Assembly (NCBI GenBank): GCA_019359505.1
Contig: JAHHHD010000025.1
Coordinates: forward strand, 24,541 to 88,540
Source: Drouetiella hepatica Uher 2000/2452
GTDB lineage: Bacteria; Cyanobacteriota; Cyanobacteriia; Elainellales; Elainellaceae
Reading direction: 5' to 3'
Length of the DNA stretch: 64,000 nt
The notes beneath the pieces were generated by a model. The model ran no database searches. It saw only the letters and a program-made list of their open reading frames with translations, and was not told the DNA's origin. Below, piece after piece: positions 30,301 to 38,159 of this stretch (within the stretch, counting starts at the first letter, position 1; the number at the start of each line of letters is the position of its first letter). Made by a program: the position numbers and the translations under genes.

Positions 30301-31921
30301 AACCACTAGCGACCTGCACCGCTTTATTGCCGAGAAGCTGCCCAAGTACATGGTGCCTGCGGCATTCGTCTTCTTGGAGGCGCTGCCCCTTAATCCTAAC
30401 GGTAAGGTCGATCGCCAAGCCTTACCCGCACCTGACTCCGTTCGTCCTGACCTAGCAGATGCATTTATCGCCCCGCGTACCCCCACAGAGGCAATTCTGG
30501 CACAGGTCTTTGCTCAAGTGCTGGAGGTGAAGCAGGTGGGCATCCATGACGACTTCTTTGAATTGGGTGGACATTCGCTGCTGGCAACCCGGTTGATTGC
30601 CCGGTTACTTCGGACGTTTCAGATAGAGTTGTCGATCGTAGACCTGTTTGAAGTGCCAACAGTGGCAGGTTTAGCAGAACGCATCATGGGAGGCTCGGTG
30701 CGTGAAAACACACTAGCATTCCTCAACGCTGAGGCCATCCTGGATTCCACCATTCACCCAAGAACGAAACCGATTCAGACTAGGGTGGCACCCAGCCGGA
30801 TTTTTCTAACGGGAGCAACCGGGTTTCTGGGTGCATTCTTACTCCACGAACTCCTGCAACAAACTCAGGCGGAACTCTACTGTCTGGTGCGGGCAACCTC
30901 GATCGAGTCGGCTCAAACAAAACTGCAAACCTGCCTCGAATCCTATCGGCTGTGGCAGGAACGGTTCAAGCCGCGAATCATTCCAGTCCTGGGCGATCTG
31001 TCTCAACCGCTTCTGGGTCTTTCCGAATCCCAGTTTCAAACGCTAGCAGAGCAAGTTGATGTAATTTATCACAGTGGGGCTTGGGTACATCACGCCTCTC
31101 CCTATTCCTTGCTCAAAGCCACCAATGTTTTGGGAACTCAAGAAGTTTTACGACTCGCCTGTCAACATAAAGTGAAACCCGTTCATTTTATGTCTGCTAC
31201 CAGCGTTTTTTCGCCCACTCTTTCCTCCAGTCAAGCGCCAGAAATCCAGGTGATCCGAGAGGCCGATCGCATTGCCGATCGCATTCCCTGGGGGGGCTAT
31301 AACCAGAGCAAGTGGGTGGCTGAACGGTTAGTTGCAATGGGGAGCGATCGCGGCATTCCGATCTCAATTTACAGGCTGGGGCGATTATCTGGGCATAGCC
31401 AAACGGGTGTCTTTAATCAAAATGACTTATTGTATCGATTGATTATTGGCTGTGTGCAGTTGGGCAGTGCGCCAGAAGATCAGACCATGCTGGACATGAT
31501 TCCTATTGATTACGCGAGTCAGGCGATCGTGCATCTCTCAAGACAGTCTACGTCCCAGGGAAAAGCCTTTCACTTAGTTCATCCTCATCCAGTTGATTCA
31601 GCTATCCTACTGGAGTCACTGCGATCGATCGGTTATGCAATTCACCCGCTTCCGTATGATCAGTGGCGTACCAAGCTGCTTCAGATTGCTGAAACTAATC
31701 CAGATCATGCGCTGTATCCACTCGTTTCCCTGTTCCCGGCAAGAAGCGAAACGCAGCCGACTGAAGCTGTTCTCACATTTGACTGTCAGAATACGCTCGA
31801 TGGACTGGTAGGGAGTGCGATCGCCTGTCCCCCTCTCGATCAATCGCTGCTGCACAAATACTTCTCACATTTGATTCAAACCGGATTTTTAGCAACTCCC
31901 CCTATTCGTCAGGAGCAATAA
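27335..31921 (+). CDS. NRPS terminal module: TubC_N-C-A-PCP-thioester reductase
   Basis: 1528 aa. Residues 1-60 look like a TubC_N docking domain (METFLSNLYSLDVKLWLE-like start). C has HHIVSDAWS at 215; A has TSGSTGIPKG near 692 with pocket D-A-P-T-L-G-A-V-N, not assigned; PCP Ser1081. From about 1150 an NAD(P)-binding thioester reductase domain carries TGATGFLG and YNQSKWVAE (YxxxK). Such R domains release the peptide as an aldehyde by two-electron reduction, or as an alcohol by four, as in myxochelin-, nostocyclopeptide- and spumigin-type pathways. No thioesterase is present in the window, so this is the likely chain-release step. The aminotransferase at 33209 could act on a released aldehyde. 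Confidence 0.94.
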   Translation: MKSIETFLSNLYSLDVKLWLERVDGESDQMRLHCNAPEAVLTPDLGAEISARKAEIIAFLNQAHAASRASAAAIRPVVRSGNLPLSFAQQRLWFLDQMQPGSPLYHIPEATRLIGSLDAIALERSFNEIVRRHEALRTTFQTVEGQPVQVISPPAPLPLQRIDLQHLGQAEQEAEVLRLVNWEAQQPFNLTKDSLLRVTLVRLHDREHVALLTLHHIVSDAWSMAVLIRELMALYTAFSTGQPSPLPALPIQYADFAVWQRQWLQGEVLDPHLSYWRNQLSGDLPVLQLPSDRPRPRIQTFRGAIHAFELPAGLTESLKALSQQAGVTLFMTLLAAFKVLLYRYTAQEDILVGSPIANRNRTEVEGLIGFFVNTLVLRSNLSGNPTFRDLLSQVQQVSLAAYDHQDLPFEQLVEALQPDRDLSYSPLFQVKFALENLPQDELKLPNLTLKFLQSQNPTAKLDLSLDMAETTSGLKGQFEYNTDLFDPVTITRMTEHLCCLLAGIVEHPEQKISDLPLLTESEQHQQLVEWNDTQIDYPQNECWHQRFEAQVQKTPEAIALVFKNEQLTYDQLNRCANQVAHYLQKQGVKPETIVGLCLERSPSMIIGLLGILKAGGAYLPLDPTYPPDRLAFMMSDSQIPILLTTRTSAATLPDHAAQAICLDTDWNHIAQEREQNPESGVTVENLAYLIYTSGSTGIPKGVLVPHEGLINLTEDKIRTCRVQPDSRVLQFFSLSFDASIPEIVMSLGCGAALHLATSEDLLPGVGLLRLLREQAITHITLPPSALAALPAEALPALQMVLVGGEAPSPELIAQWSTGRRFINAYGPTETTVNASMVECASGAQPTIRPAANKQLYILDRHLQLVPIGVPGELYIGGVGLARGYHNHPAKTAEAFIPNPFSDQLGSRLYKTGDLACYRRDGHIKLLGRLDYQVKIRGFRIEPGEIEALLVQHPDVQDGVVIVREDRSREDQSGDKRLIAYVVPVANQTPTTSDLHRFIAEKLPKYMVPAAFVFLEALPLNPNGKVDRQALPAPDSVRPDLADAFIAPRTPTEAILAQVFAQVLEVKQVGIHDDFFELGGHSLLATRLIARLLRTFQIELSIVDLFEVPTVAGLAERIMGGSVRENTLAFLNAEAILDSTIHPRTKPIQTRVAPSRIFLTGATGFLGAFLLHELLQQTQAELYCLVRATSIESAQTKLQTCLESYRLWQERFKPRIIPVLGDLSQPLLGLSESQFQTLAEQVDVIYHSGAWVHHASPYSLLKATNVLGTQEVLRLACQHKVKPVHFMSATSVFSPTLSSSQAPEIQVIREADRIADRIPWGGYNQSKWVAERLVAMGSDRGIPISIYRLGRLSGHSQTGVFNQNDLLYRLIIGCVQLGSAPEDQTMLDMIPIDYASQAIVHLSRQSTSQGKAFHLVHPHPVDSAILLESLRSIGYAIHPLPYDQWRTKLLQIAETNPDHALYPLVSLFPARSETQPTEAVLTFDCQNTLDGLVGSAIACPPLDQSLLHKYFSHLIQTGFLATPPIRQEQ

Positions 31922-31926
31922 AGGTA

Positions 31927-32844
31927 ATGCCCTCAGAAAATCGCTACACCGCCTACGACCCCTGGGCTTGGTTATACAACCAGTCAGAGGCACATCTAGC
32001 TCTGCAAAACCTGATGCCTCTTTTGGAAAAGCTGCTCTTGCCCCGTTTGCCTGAAAATGGGCAGATTCTCGATCTGTGTTGTGGCACAGGACAGGTGTCA
32101 CAGCAACTCATCTTGAAGGGCTATCACGTCACAGGATTGGATGGCTCCGAAAAAATGTTGCATTACGCTCGTGAAAATGCACCCCAAGGGAAGTTTGTTC
32201 TAGAAGACGCCCGTTCTTTTGAATTCTCTCCGACCTTTGATGCCGTCATTTCTACCGACTCTTCCCTCAATCACATCATGAGTCTGGACGAACTGAAGCA
32301 AGTCTTTCGCAATGTGTATGGGGCGCTCAAAAATCAGGGTCTTTTCTTGTTTGATCTAGGGTTGGAGGATAGATATCGCAACATAAAAATTGACAATGGT
32401 GAACTTCATCCTGAATATGCTTGGACAGTGGGAGAGACTTATGATCGAGAGAATAAAACAGGTACATTCACCATCACGCTATTTCAGCCAAACAGCCAAG
32501 TTCAGCCAAACAGCCAAGTTCAGCCGAATAGCCAAACTCAGCCAAGCAGCCAAAATTTAAAGCCAAAAGCCGCAAATTCAGGTACTTTAATGCAGCTAAA
32601 ATGCTTCTTCTACAATCGCGTCTTACGCCCGTTACATCCTTCAGTCTTACTTCAGTTAGTTGATAAAGATTGGCTCCCTTCAACCCTGATGTTTTCAGTC
32701 AAACCTTATGCCAAACAAGACGTTCAAACGGCGCTAGAAGAGGTAGGATTCACTCAAGTTGCCATCTACGATTTCCGAGGGAATGTATCAGCACCCAACA
32801 ATACCCAGTCTGCTTACTTTGTGGCTTGCAAATCGGCTGACTGA
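31927..32844 (+). CDS. Class I SAM-dependent methyltransferase
   Basis: 305 aa. SAM-binding motif ILDLCCGTGQVSQQL near residues 45-60, acidic post-I loop VTGLDGSE, and DAVISTDSSLNHI. The start ATG follows the NRPS stop by 5 bases with AAAGGTA as a possible ribosome site. An 18-base tandem repeat adds a Gln/Pro/Asn/Ser-rich stretch (residues 187-210) in the middle of the C-terminal half, likely a surface loop. The substrate is unknown: it could O-methylate the hydroxymalonyl unit or salicyl-derived part, or N-methylate the Dab side chain or a terminal amine. It is not an obvious FkbG homologue. Confidence 0.88.
   Translation: MPSENRYTAYDPWAWLYNQSEAHLALQNLMPLLEKLLLPRLPENGQILDLCCGTGQVSQQLILKGYHVTGLDGSEKMLHYARENAPQGKFVLEDARSFEFSPTFDAVISTDSSLNHIMSLDELKQVFRNVYGALKNQGLFLFDLGLEDRYRNIKIDNGELHPEYAWTVGETYDRENKTGTFTITLFQPNSQVQPNSQVQPNSQTQPSSQNLKPKAANSGTLMQLKCFFYNRVLRPLHPSVLLQLVDKDWLPSTLMFSVKPYAKQDVQTALEEVGFTQVAIYDFRGNVSAPNNTQSAYFVACKSAD
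32485..32556 (+). repeat. 18-bp tandem repeat, four copies, inside the methyltransferase gene
   Basis: Four consecutive 18-base units; the first two are identical, the third and fourth diverged. They translate in frame as QPNSQV, QPNSQV, QPNSQT, QPSSQN. Such in-frame repeats change copy number by slippage without breaking the gene. Confidence 0.9.
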
Positions 32845-33208
32845 ATGAGCGAAAGATCTTTGCCTGCTTTAGAAAGCAGCCTCTGTAATAACAATACTCC
32901 GGACAGTTTTTGCAACGGCGGCTGAAACCCGCATTCTACCGTTAGTAGTTGTCTCAGTGCGAAGCCTGAAACCCGCATTCTACCGTTGGTGATTGAAAAC
33001 TGTCCGGACTGTTGTAATAAGGTTAGAGCGCTAAACGGTTGACTTCTCAGGAAGTACGTTTCACGAAGAAAAAAGTACATTTCACAAAGAAAAGAAGATC
33101 TTCAGCCCACTATGATACTTTCATTACTTCTTGCGAATCTTTCTCGACTAATTAGCCTTATCTGCTGGAAATTTTATTTGGGTTCCATCCGCATCAAGTC
33201 CTAATTCT
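32845..33208. other. 364-base gap between the methyltransferase and the aminotransferase
   Basis: The only long non-coding gap inside the biosynthetic region. Its left part holds an inverted-repeat element (32886-33019). The right part, 33030-33200, is AT-richer and contains two near-identical short phrases (AAGTACGTTTCACGAAGAAA and AAGTACATTTCACAAAGAAA at about 33052-33094). It may carry a promoter for a second transcript starting at 33209. I saw no convincing Fur box. Confidence 0.6.
32886..33019. repeat. MITE-like element with inverted ends and an internal direct repeat
   Basis: CCGGACAGTTTT at 32899-32910 faces AAAACTGTCCGG at 32996-33007, and the match continues imperfectly outward for about 12 more bases on each side. 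Inside lie two 22-base direct repeats (32922-32943 and 32966-32987, both starting CTGAAACCCGCATTCTACC). Size and symmetry fit a small non-autonomous element or a structured intergenic RNA. It has no coding capacity. Confidence 0.7.
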
Positions 33209-34696
33209 ATGCATAATGTGAGTGAGCAGAGTAGCCAAGTGATACACAAGGAAACGCTGAGTTCCCAGCTTCATTCCCAAGAGGGGCATCTAGCAGCCTT
33301 GATCGATCGCTACAACAAGCGAACCCAAGCTTCAAAGGCAAACGCCCAAACCTACCGCCAATTTCTTGCCGATCCAAGGCAAACAGAATGGTTTGATCTG
33401 CCCACCAAAGAGATGTGCTATCTGATTGTGGGAGAGCGATCGCAAGGTGCGCGAGTTTGGGACGCAGATGGCAATGAGTATATTGACTTGATTATGGGGT
33501 TTGGAGCCAATCTCTTGGGTCACAGTCCCCCTTTCCTTCAGGAAGCGCTAAAAGCGCAGATTGACAAAGGCATTCCATTGGGGCCTCAGGCGGAATTGGC
33601 GGGTGAAGTGGCTGAGTTGATTAGTGAACTGACGGGGGCAGAGCGAGTCGCTTTTAGCAATACCGGAACTGAAGCGGTGATGACGGCGATCCGCTTAGCG
33701 CGTTCTGCAACGCAGCGTACCAAAGTTGCAGTATTTACCCATTCCTATCATGGTCATGCCGATGCTGTATTAGTTGAAGCACGGAGGACAGGGTCTGAGA
33801 GACTCTCGAAGCTGGCGGGTAAAGCCCTGATGACGCGCTTTAATTCTCGTGCCGTTCCCATTGCCTCCGGTGTACCTGCGACCGTTGCCAAGGATGCCTT
33901 AGTGCTGGAGTATGGCAACCCTGACGCGCTTCAGGTGATTCACGCCCATCGGCATCAGCTTGCAGCCGTTTTGGTGGAACCCATCCAGACGGCACAGCCT
34001 GACTTGCAGCCTAAAGCTTTTCTCCAGCAGCTCAGACAGTTGACCCAAGCCTCTGGCATTGCGTTGATTTTTGATGAAATGGTGACGGGGTTCCGGTTGC
34101 ATTTGGGCGGTGCACAGGCTTGGTTTGGCATTGAAGCCGATATTGCGACCTACGGCAAGGTAGTTGGAGGCGGGATGCCGATCGGCGTGATTGCGGGTAA
34201 GGCGGCTTACCTCGATAAAATTGATGGCGGCATGTGGCGCTATGGGGATGATTCATACCCTGCGATCGAGACAACCTTTTTTGCCGGAACGCACTGCAAA
34301 CATCCGCTTGCAATGGCGGCAGCATGGGCGACACTCCAGCATTTAAAGCGCCAAGGCCCGATGCTGCAACAACATTTAAACCAGCGTACATCCTGTTTCG
34401 TTGAACAATTCAATAGGTATTTGGAAACCAGCCAATTGCCGATTCGGATGGCAAACTTTGGTTCGTTCTTTAGTCCTGTTTTTCTCAAAGACGTTGCTCC
34501 GGCAACCCTTGCTCCCTTGATGGCAGGATTTAGCCTGTTGCGCTATCACCTATGCGATCGAGGAATTTTGCTGCGCGGCGAAGGGGGCGGCTTTCTGTCA
34601 ACGGCTCACACTGATGAAGATATTCATCGTATTCTCCAGGCCATGAAAGACAGTATTGCCGAACTCCAGGAAGTAGGATTTTTCCCAGACCCATGA
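33209..34696 (+). CDS. Class III aminotransferase, GSA/AMT-domain type
   Basis: 495 aa. Fold-type I PLP enzyme resembling glutamate-1-semialdehyde aminomutase and the AMT domains of mycosubtilin and microcystin synthases: VAFSNTGTEAVMTAIRLAR, SYHGHAD, FDEMVTGFRLHLGGAQ (PLP Asp), and the Schiff-base Lys in TYGKVVGGGMPIG. The N-terminal extension (about 60 residues) is longer than in hemL. It starts after the gap that follows the methyltransferase, and its stop overlaps the next gene (ATGA). Likely roles are amination of the aldehyde released by the R domain or of a beta-keto carrier-bound intermediate; housekeeping hemL is unlikely from context. Confidence 0.88.
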   Translation: MHNVSEQSSQVIHKETLSSQLHSQEGHLAALIDRYNKRTQASKANAQTYRQFLADPRQTEWFDLPTKEMCYLIVGERSQGARVWDADGNEYIDLIMGFGANLLGHSPPFLQEALKAQIDKGIPLGPQAELAGEVAELISELTGAERVAFSNTGTEAVMTAIRLARSATQRTKVAVFTHSYHGHADAVLVEARRTGSERLSKLAGKALMTRFNSRAVPIASGVPATVAKDALVLEYGNPDALQVIHAHRHQLAAVLVEPIQTAQPDLQPKAFLQQLRQLTQASGIALIFDEMVTGFRLHLGGAQAWFGIEADIATYGKVVGGGMPIGVIAGKAAYLDKIDGGMWRYGDDSYPAIETTFFAGTHCKHPLAMAAAWATLQHLKRQGPMLQQHLNQRTSCFVEQFNRYLETSQLPIRMANFGSFFSPVFLKDVAPATLAPLMAGFSLLRYHLCDRGILLRGEGGGFLSTAHTDEDIHRILQAMKDSIAELQEVGFFPDP

Positions 34697-35157
34697 CCTA
34701 TCCTGTTCTTCCCTCCAAACTCTATTTGCTGGTTCCTTGGGATTTACCGATTCAACAACCTTTGAGTGATATTGACAACGTTAAATTACAGCGATCGCTC
34801 AAACAGTTCCTAAAAGCGTTAGAGCAACATTCCGTTCAGGAGGCAATCGCAATCATTCACCAGGAGTTAGCCTATCTCGATATCAGTGCCGTTGTTCCTA
34901 TCCAACTTTCTTCGACTCAAACTCCCCTTAATGCCTGGGAAGTTGAAGACTTTGACAGCTATTTTGAAGTCAGCCATGTGCAAACCCAAGAACCTGCTGT
35001 CTGTATGGTGTGGAGCCTCCTAGTTGCGTATCAAGTTTTTCTGATCTTGAGCGATCGCGGGAGTGATTTTGACCAAACTCAAGTAGAACAACAAAGACAA
35101 GGATTTAAAGGCTATGTCTACTTATTAGCCAGAGTTTTTAATCTCAATTTAGAGTGA
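34693..35157 (+). CDS. Hypothetical protein of unknown family in the biosynthetic operon
   Basis: 154 aa, not recognised. The start codon overlaps the stop of the aminotransferase gene, so it is likely translated with it. No signal peptide is visible; it has an acidic middle part (WEVEDFDSYFEV) and helical predicted ends, with a hydrophobic stretch (CMVWSLLVAYQVFLIL) near residues 103-118 that is short for a membrane segment. Codon use and HIP1 content match the neighbours. The next gene is also unknown, and the two may work together. A role in tailoring or carrier-protein handling is only a guess. Confidence 0.75.
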   Translation: MTYPVLPSKLYLLVPWDLPIQQPLSDIDNVKLQRSLKQFLKALEQHSVQEAIAIIHQELAYLDISAVVPIQLSSTQTPLNAWEVEDFDSYFEVSHVQTQEPAVCMVWSLLVAYQVFLILSDRGSDFDQTQVEQQRQGFKGYVYLLARVFNLNLE

Positions 35158-35174
35158 ATTGAATACTTAATCTT

Positions 35175-35787
35175 ATGATAACGAACGTTAATCCACAGCA
35201 AATTTGGAAAAACTGCCACTGGTTGTTTTTTATTAATGTTCAGGGGTTGATTATTTGTCTACGTCGCTTTGAACTCAGCCTCGCGGCCAACAACATGGCT
35301 CAGGCGCAAATTGAACTTGAGACAGCGACGACTCTGATGTTGGCATCCGGCGCGGCAATGGAGCTAGCAGGTAGCTTTAGCCCACAGGAGTATGAGCATC
35401 AAGTTCGCCCAACCATGTCGCCGCCGCATGTGAAATCACAGGACTTTAGCGGATTGATGTCCTGGGAACATGCTGCTCTGGTTGAAGTCTGGAAACGACT
35501 TCGCCCTGTATTTGAGGCTTTGCCTGCGGCGCTTACGGCTCAGCATGACAGCTTTGTGGCAGCTTATTTTAGCTTATCTCATGCCCACAAAGCAGTTTGC
35601 CAAAAATTTGGGGGGGGTGAAATGGGGAGCTTACGTTGCGATCGAAGTACGGCAACAAGCACGCTGGATAAATTTACTCAAAGCCGTTGGCAGTTGCTTG
35701 ACCCAAACCGCCGAGCGGCTGCGGGTTGTCCATTCCGAAGTTAGAGTCTCGCAGCTTTTTATGGTTTTCGATGTACTAGAGTCTTGA
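35175..35787 (+). CDS. Hypothetical protein, probably frameshifted at a G8 run
   Basis: The uninterrupted frame gives 189 aa ending at 35744, but its tail after the run of eight G at about 35610-35617 is low-complexity and unlike a folded protein. Removing one G joins it to the frame ending at 35787, giving about 203 aa with a plausible continuation (KWGAYVAIEVRQQARWINLLKAVG). The family is not recognised; it is mostly helical, with SWEHAALVEVWKRLRP and HDSFVAAYFSLSHAHKAV. It follows another unknown gene and precedes the carrier protein, so it is part of the same pathway. The frameshift may be a sequencing error, slippage-based on/off variation, or a real mutation. Confidence 0.65.
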
Positions 35788-35800
35788 AGGATTTTGCGGC

Positions 35801-36082
35801 ATGAGTGAGGCAGATGACACCCCTATCAATTCGATCGATACCTTAAAAGTCATCCTGACTGACTTGGGCATTCCAGAAGAATTGCTTCACCCTGAGACGT
35901 GGCTGCATCAGGATCTCCAGCTTGACTCGACTGAAATCGTCGAAATTTCTCTAGGACTGAAACGGAGGCTGGGAGTGAGTGTGAAGTTGGAAAGTAGGCA
36001 GGATATGACGCTCACTCAGGTTTGTCATCAGATTGAAGCTGCGCAGTTTGCCCAGTCTCATCCTCATCATGGGATCGCCTAA
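35801..36082 (+). CDS. Stand-alone carrier protein (likely aryl carrier protein)
   Basis: 93 aa carrier protein of the ACP fold; the phosphopantetheine Ser is in LQLDSTEIVEISLGL, followed by the helix-III region SRQDMTLTQVCHQIEA. It is followed, with 2- and 0-base gaps, by an AcpS-type PPTase and an adenylate-forming aryl-acid ligase, then a salicylate synthase. It is most simply an aryl carrier protein that receives salicyl-AMP and delivers the starter to the first heterocyclization domain, which would lie upstream of this window. Confidence 0.9.
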   Translation: MSEADDTPINSIDTLKVILTDLGIPEELLHPETWLHQDLQLDSTEIVEISLGLKRRLGVSVKLESRQDMTLTQVCHQIEAAQFAQSHPHHGIA

Positions 36083-36084
36083 TC

Positions 36085-36582
36085 ATGGCACCTGAGATTG
36101 GCATTGCTCAATTGGGGGAGGATTTGTTTGTGAGAGGAACGCTCCGCGCCCCTTTCACAAATAAATCATTCCTAAAATTGCCAGCGCCTGAAATTAAGGG
36201 AGTCGGGATTGATATCGTGTCTATTCCCCAGATTGCCCAACTCACCGAGCGATACGATCGCCACACATTAATGTTGTTGTTTACTGCGGGTGAAATGGAT
36301 CGGTGTCAATCTGATCCGAAACGCGATCGCGCCTTCGCAATCTGTTTTGCGGCAAAAGAAGCGATCGGCAAGGCTTTAGGAACTGGATTGGTAGACATTG
36401 CCTGGGATGAAATCGAAGCCGTTTTAATTCAAGATCAATTGACAGTTGAGTTATATGGAGAAGCAGACAGTCAAGCGAAACAGAATGGCATTGAGACTTG
36501 GATAGCAACCTGGTGCGAATGGGATCAACACATCCTCGTCCATATTCTCGGTTTGGCAGCGCTAAGGTTAAAAGGAAAGTGA
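36085..36582 (+). CDS. AcpS-type 4'-phosphopantetheinyl transferase
   Basis: 165 aa. Mg-binding motif GVGIDIVSIPQ near residues 36-46, TAGEMDRCQ, and FAAKEAIGKALGTGL with the metal-binding Glu. About 35 extra residues precede the GVGID motif that AcpS normally starts with; a later start is possible but no better ATG is seen. The enzyme transfers phosphopantetheine from CoA to the Ser of carrier proteins. Sandwiched between the carrier protein and the ligase, it is probably dedicated to the carrier domains of this pathway. Confidence 0.9.
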   Translation: MAPEIGIAQLGEDLFVRGTLRAPFTNKSFLKLPAPEIKGVGIDIVSIPQIAQLTERYDRHTLMLLFTAGEMDRCQSDPKRDRAFAICFAAKEAIGKALGTGLVDIAWDEIEAVLIQDQLTVELYGEADSQAKQNGIETWIATWCEWDQHILVHILGLAALRLKGK

Positions 36583-38124
36583 ATGGAAAGCATTTCTGAA
36601 CGATTACCCAAAGTCTTCAATGTGGCGGCATACTTCCTGGAGAGCAGCCTAGCAGCGGAAAACAGCCAGCGAGTCGCTCTGTTTTATCAGGATAAGACTT
36701 ACACCTATAGCCAACTGAACTGCTTTGTTCAACGGGCAGCACAGGTGTTTCTAAATTTTGGACTGGAGCAGGAAAATCGAGTTGCCATCTTACTTCCAGA
36801 CACGCCTGAGCTAGTTTTTGCCTTTTGGGGTGCCATTTGGCTGGGCATCATTCCTGTGCCGATCAACACCGCCTGTAGCGTGGATGAAGTGCAATATATT
36901 CTCCAAGACTCCCGCGCCAAGCTGTTAATTACGACTCAGGATTGGCAAGCGAAACTGGCTCCTATCTCGTCTGCGTTCTTGCAGCACAGGCTGCTCCAGG
37001 ATGGAGAAACCCCATTTTTATCTCTGCTTACCCAGCAGGCCGATGAAGCTGTTCCCTGCGCCAAAACCTTGCGGGATGAACCTGCTTTCTGGCTTTATAC
37101 CTCTGGCAGTACAGGTAAGCCTAAAGGGGTGATCCATCTGCATCAAAGCATGGTGGTTTGTGCAGAAAATTATGCTAAGTCCACATTGAAACTGCATCGA
37201 GAGGACATTACTTATTCAGTCGCCAATATGCCCTTTGCCTATGGCTTGGGTAATACACTTTATATGCCTATGGCAGTCGGATCTGCAACGATTTTGTCAG
37301 ACGCGAGTAACGCCTTTGACATTGTTGCGGATATTCAGCGGTACAAGCCGACCGTTTTTTTTGGAATTCCTAGCGTTTACGCCAATCTGCTGGCCGTACA
37401 GGAGATTGCACCGCTCGATGCCTCGTCCCTTCGCCTATGTGTTTCGGCCGCCGAACAACTTCCTGAAAGCATCTGGCGACAGTGGCAAGAGACTTATAAC
37501 CAGGAGATTTGTGAGGGAATTGGCACCACAGAGTTCTTGCATATCTTCCTCTCGAATCCGTCAGGAGCGTGCAAACCCGGCACTTCGGGTCGCCCGGTGC
37601 CCGGTTACGAAGTTCAAGTGCTCGATGACCGAGGCCATCCCTGTGCTGCGGGTGAAATTGGCAACCTGGTAGTGAGCGGCGAAAGCCTGATGTTGGGGTA
37701 CTGGAATCGGCTGCGAGAAACCCGGCAGGCGCTCTATGGCACCACGATGCGAACGGGGGATAAGTATCAGTTCGATGCAGACGGCTATTTCAAATTTATG
37801 GGTCGTCAGGACGATCTGTTTAAGGTGAATGGCCAGTGGGTGTCTCCGATGGAGATTGAGGATGTCCTGCATCAGCATCCCCAGGTGTTAGAGGTGGCGA
37901 TCGTCCCTGAATCGGCGGACGGCGAACAACTGACGCAGGTCGTGGCATATGTCAGCCTCAAGTCGGGGCAAACTCCATCGCCCGAACTGGAAGTGAACCT
38001 CTGCCAGTTTGCCAAACAGCGGTTGCCTCATTTTAAGGCTCCCAAAGTCGTCCGGTTTGTAGAGCATTTACCGCGTACCCCAACGGGAAAAATTCATCGT
38101 AAAGCAATTGCCAATTACCGCTAA
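36583..38124 (+). CDS. Aryl-acid adenylating ligase (benzoate-CoA ligase family)
   Basis: 513 aa ANL-superfamily enzyme: WLYTSGSTGKPKGVIHLH, the family-typical NMPFAYGLGNTLYMP segment, GTTEFLHIF, TGDKYQFDADGYFKFMGRQDD, and the catalytic Lys in PTGKIHRKA. Its closest recognisable type is benzoate/4-hydroxybenzoate-CoA ligase rather than the EntE/YbtE type usual in siderophore pathways. The ATG abuts the stop of the PPTase gene, so it is coupled. With a salicylate synthase next door it probably activates salicylate as the adenylate and loads the carrier protein at 35801, perhaps directly, perhaps via CoA. Confidence 0.88.
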   Translation: MESISERLPKVFNVAAYFLESSLAAENSQRVALFYQDKTYTYSQLNCFVQRAAQVFLNFGLEQENRVAILLPDTPELVFAFWGAIWLGIIPVPINTACSVDEVQYILQDSRAKLLITTQDWQAKLAPISSAFLQHRLLQDGETPFLSLLTQQADEAVPCAKTLRDEPAFWLYTSGSTGKPKGVIHLHQSMVVCAENYAKSTLKLHREDITYSVANMPFAYGLGNTLYMPMAVGSATILSDASNAFDIVADIQRYKPTVFFGIPSVYANLLAVQEIAPLDASSLRLCVSAAEQLPESIWRQWQETYNQEICEGIGTTEFLHIFLSNPSGACKPGTSGRPVPGYEVQVLDDRGHPCAAGEIGNLVVSGESLMLGYWNRLRETRQALYGTTMRTGDKYQFDADGYFKFMGRQDDLFKVNGQWVSPMEIEDVLHQHPQVLEVAIVPESADGEQLTQVVAYVSLKSGQTPSPELEVNLCQFAKQRLPHFKAPKVVRFVEHLPRTPTGKIHRKAIANYR

Positions 38125-38159
38125 CACAGGATTAATCAGGAATAAATTAGGAGAAATTA

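Noticed and set aside
32845..33208. Fur box for an iron-regulated second promoter
   Set aside because: TGATACTTTCATTA-like text is present near 33112-33126 but does not fit the 7-1-7 inverted pattern. Not claimed.
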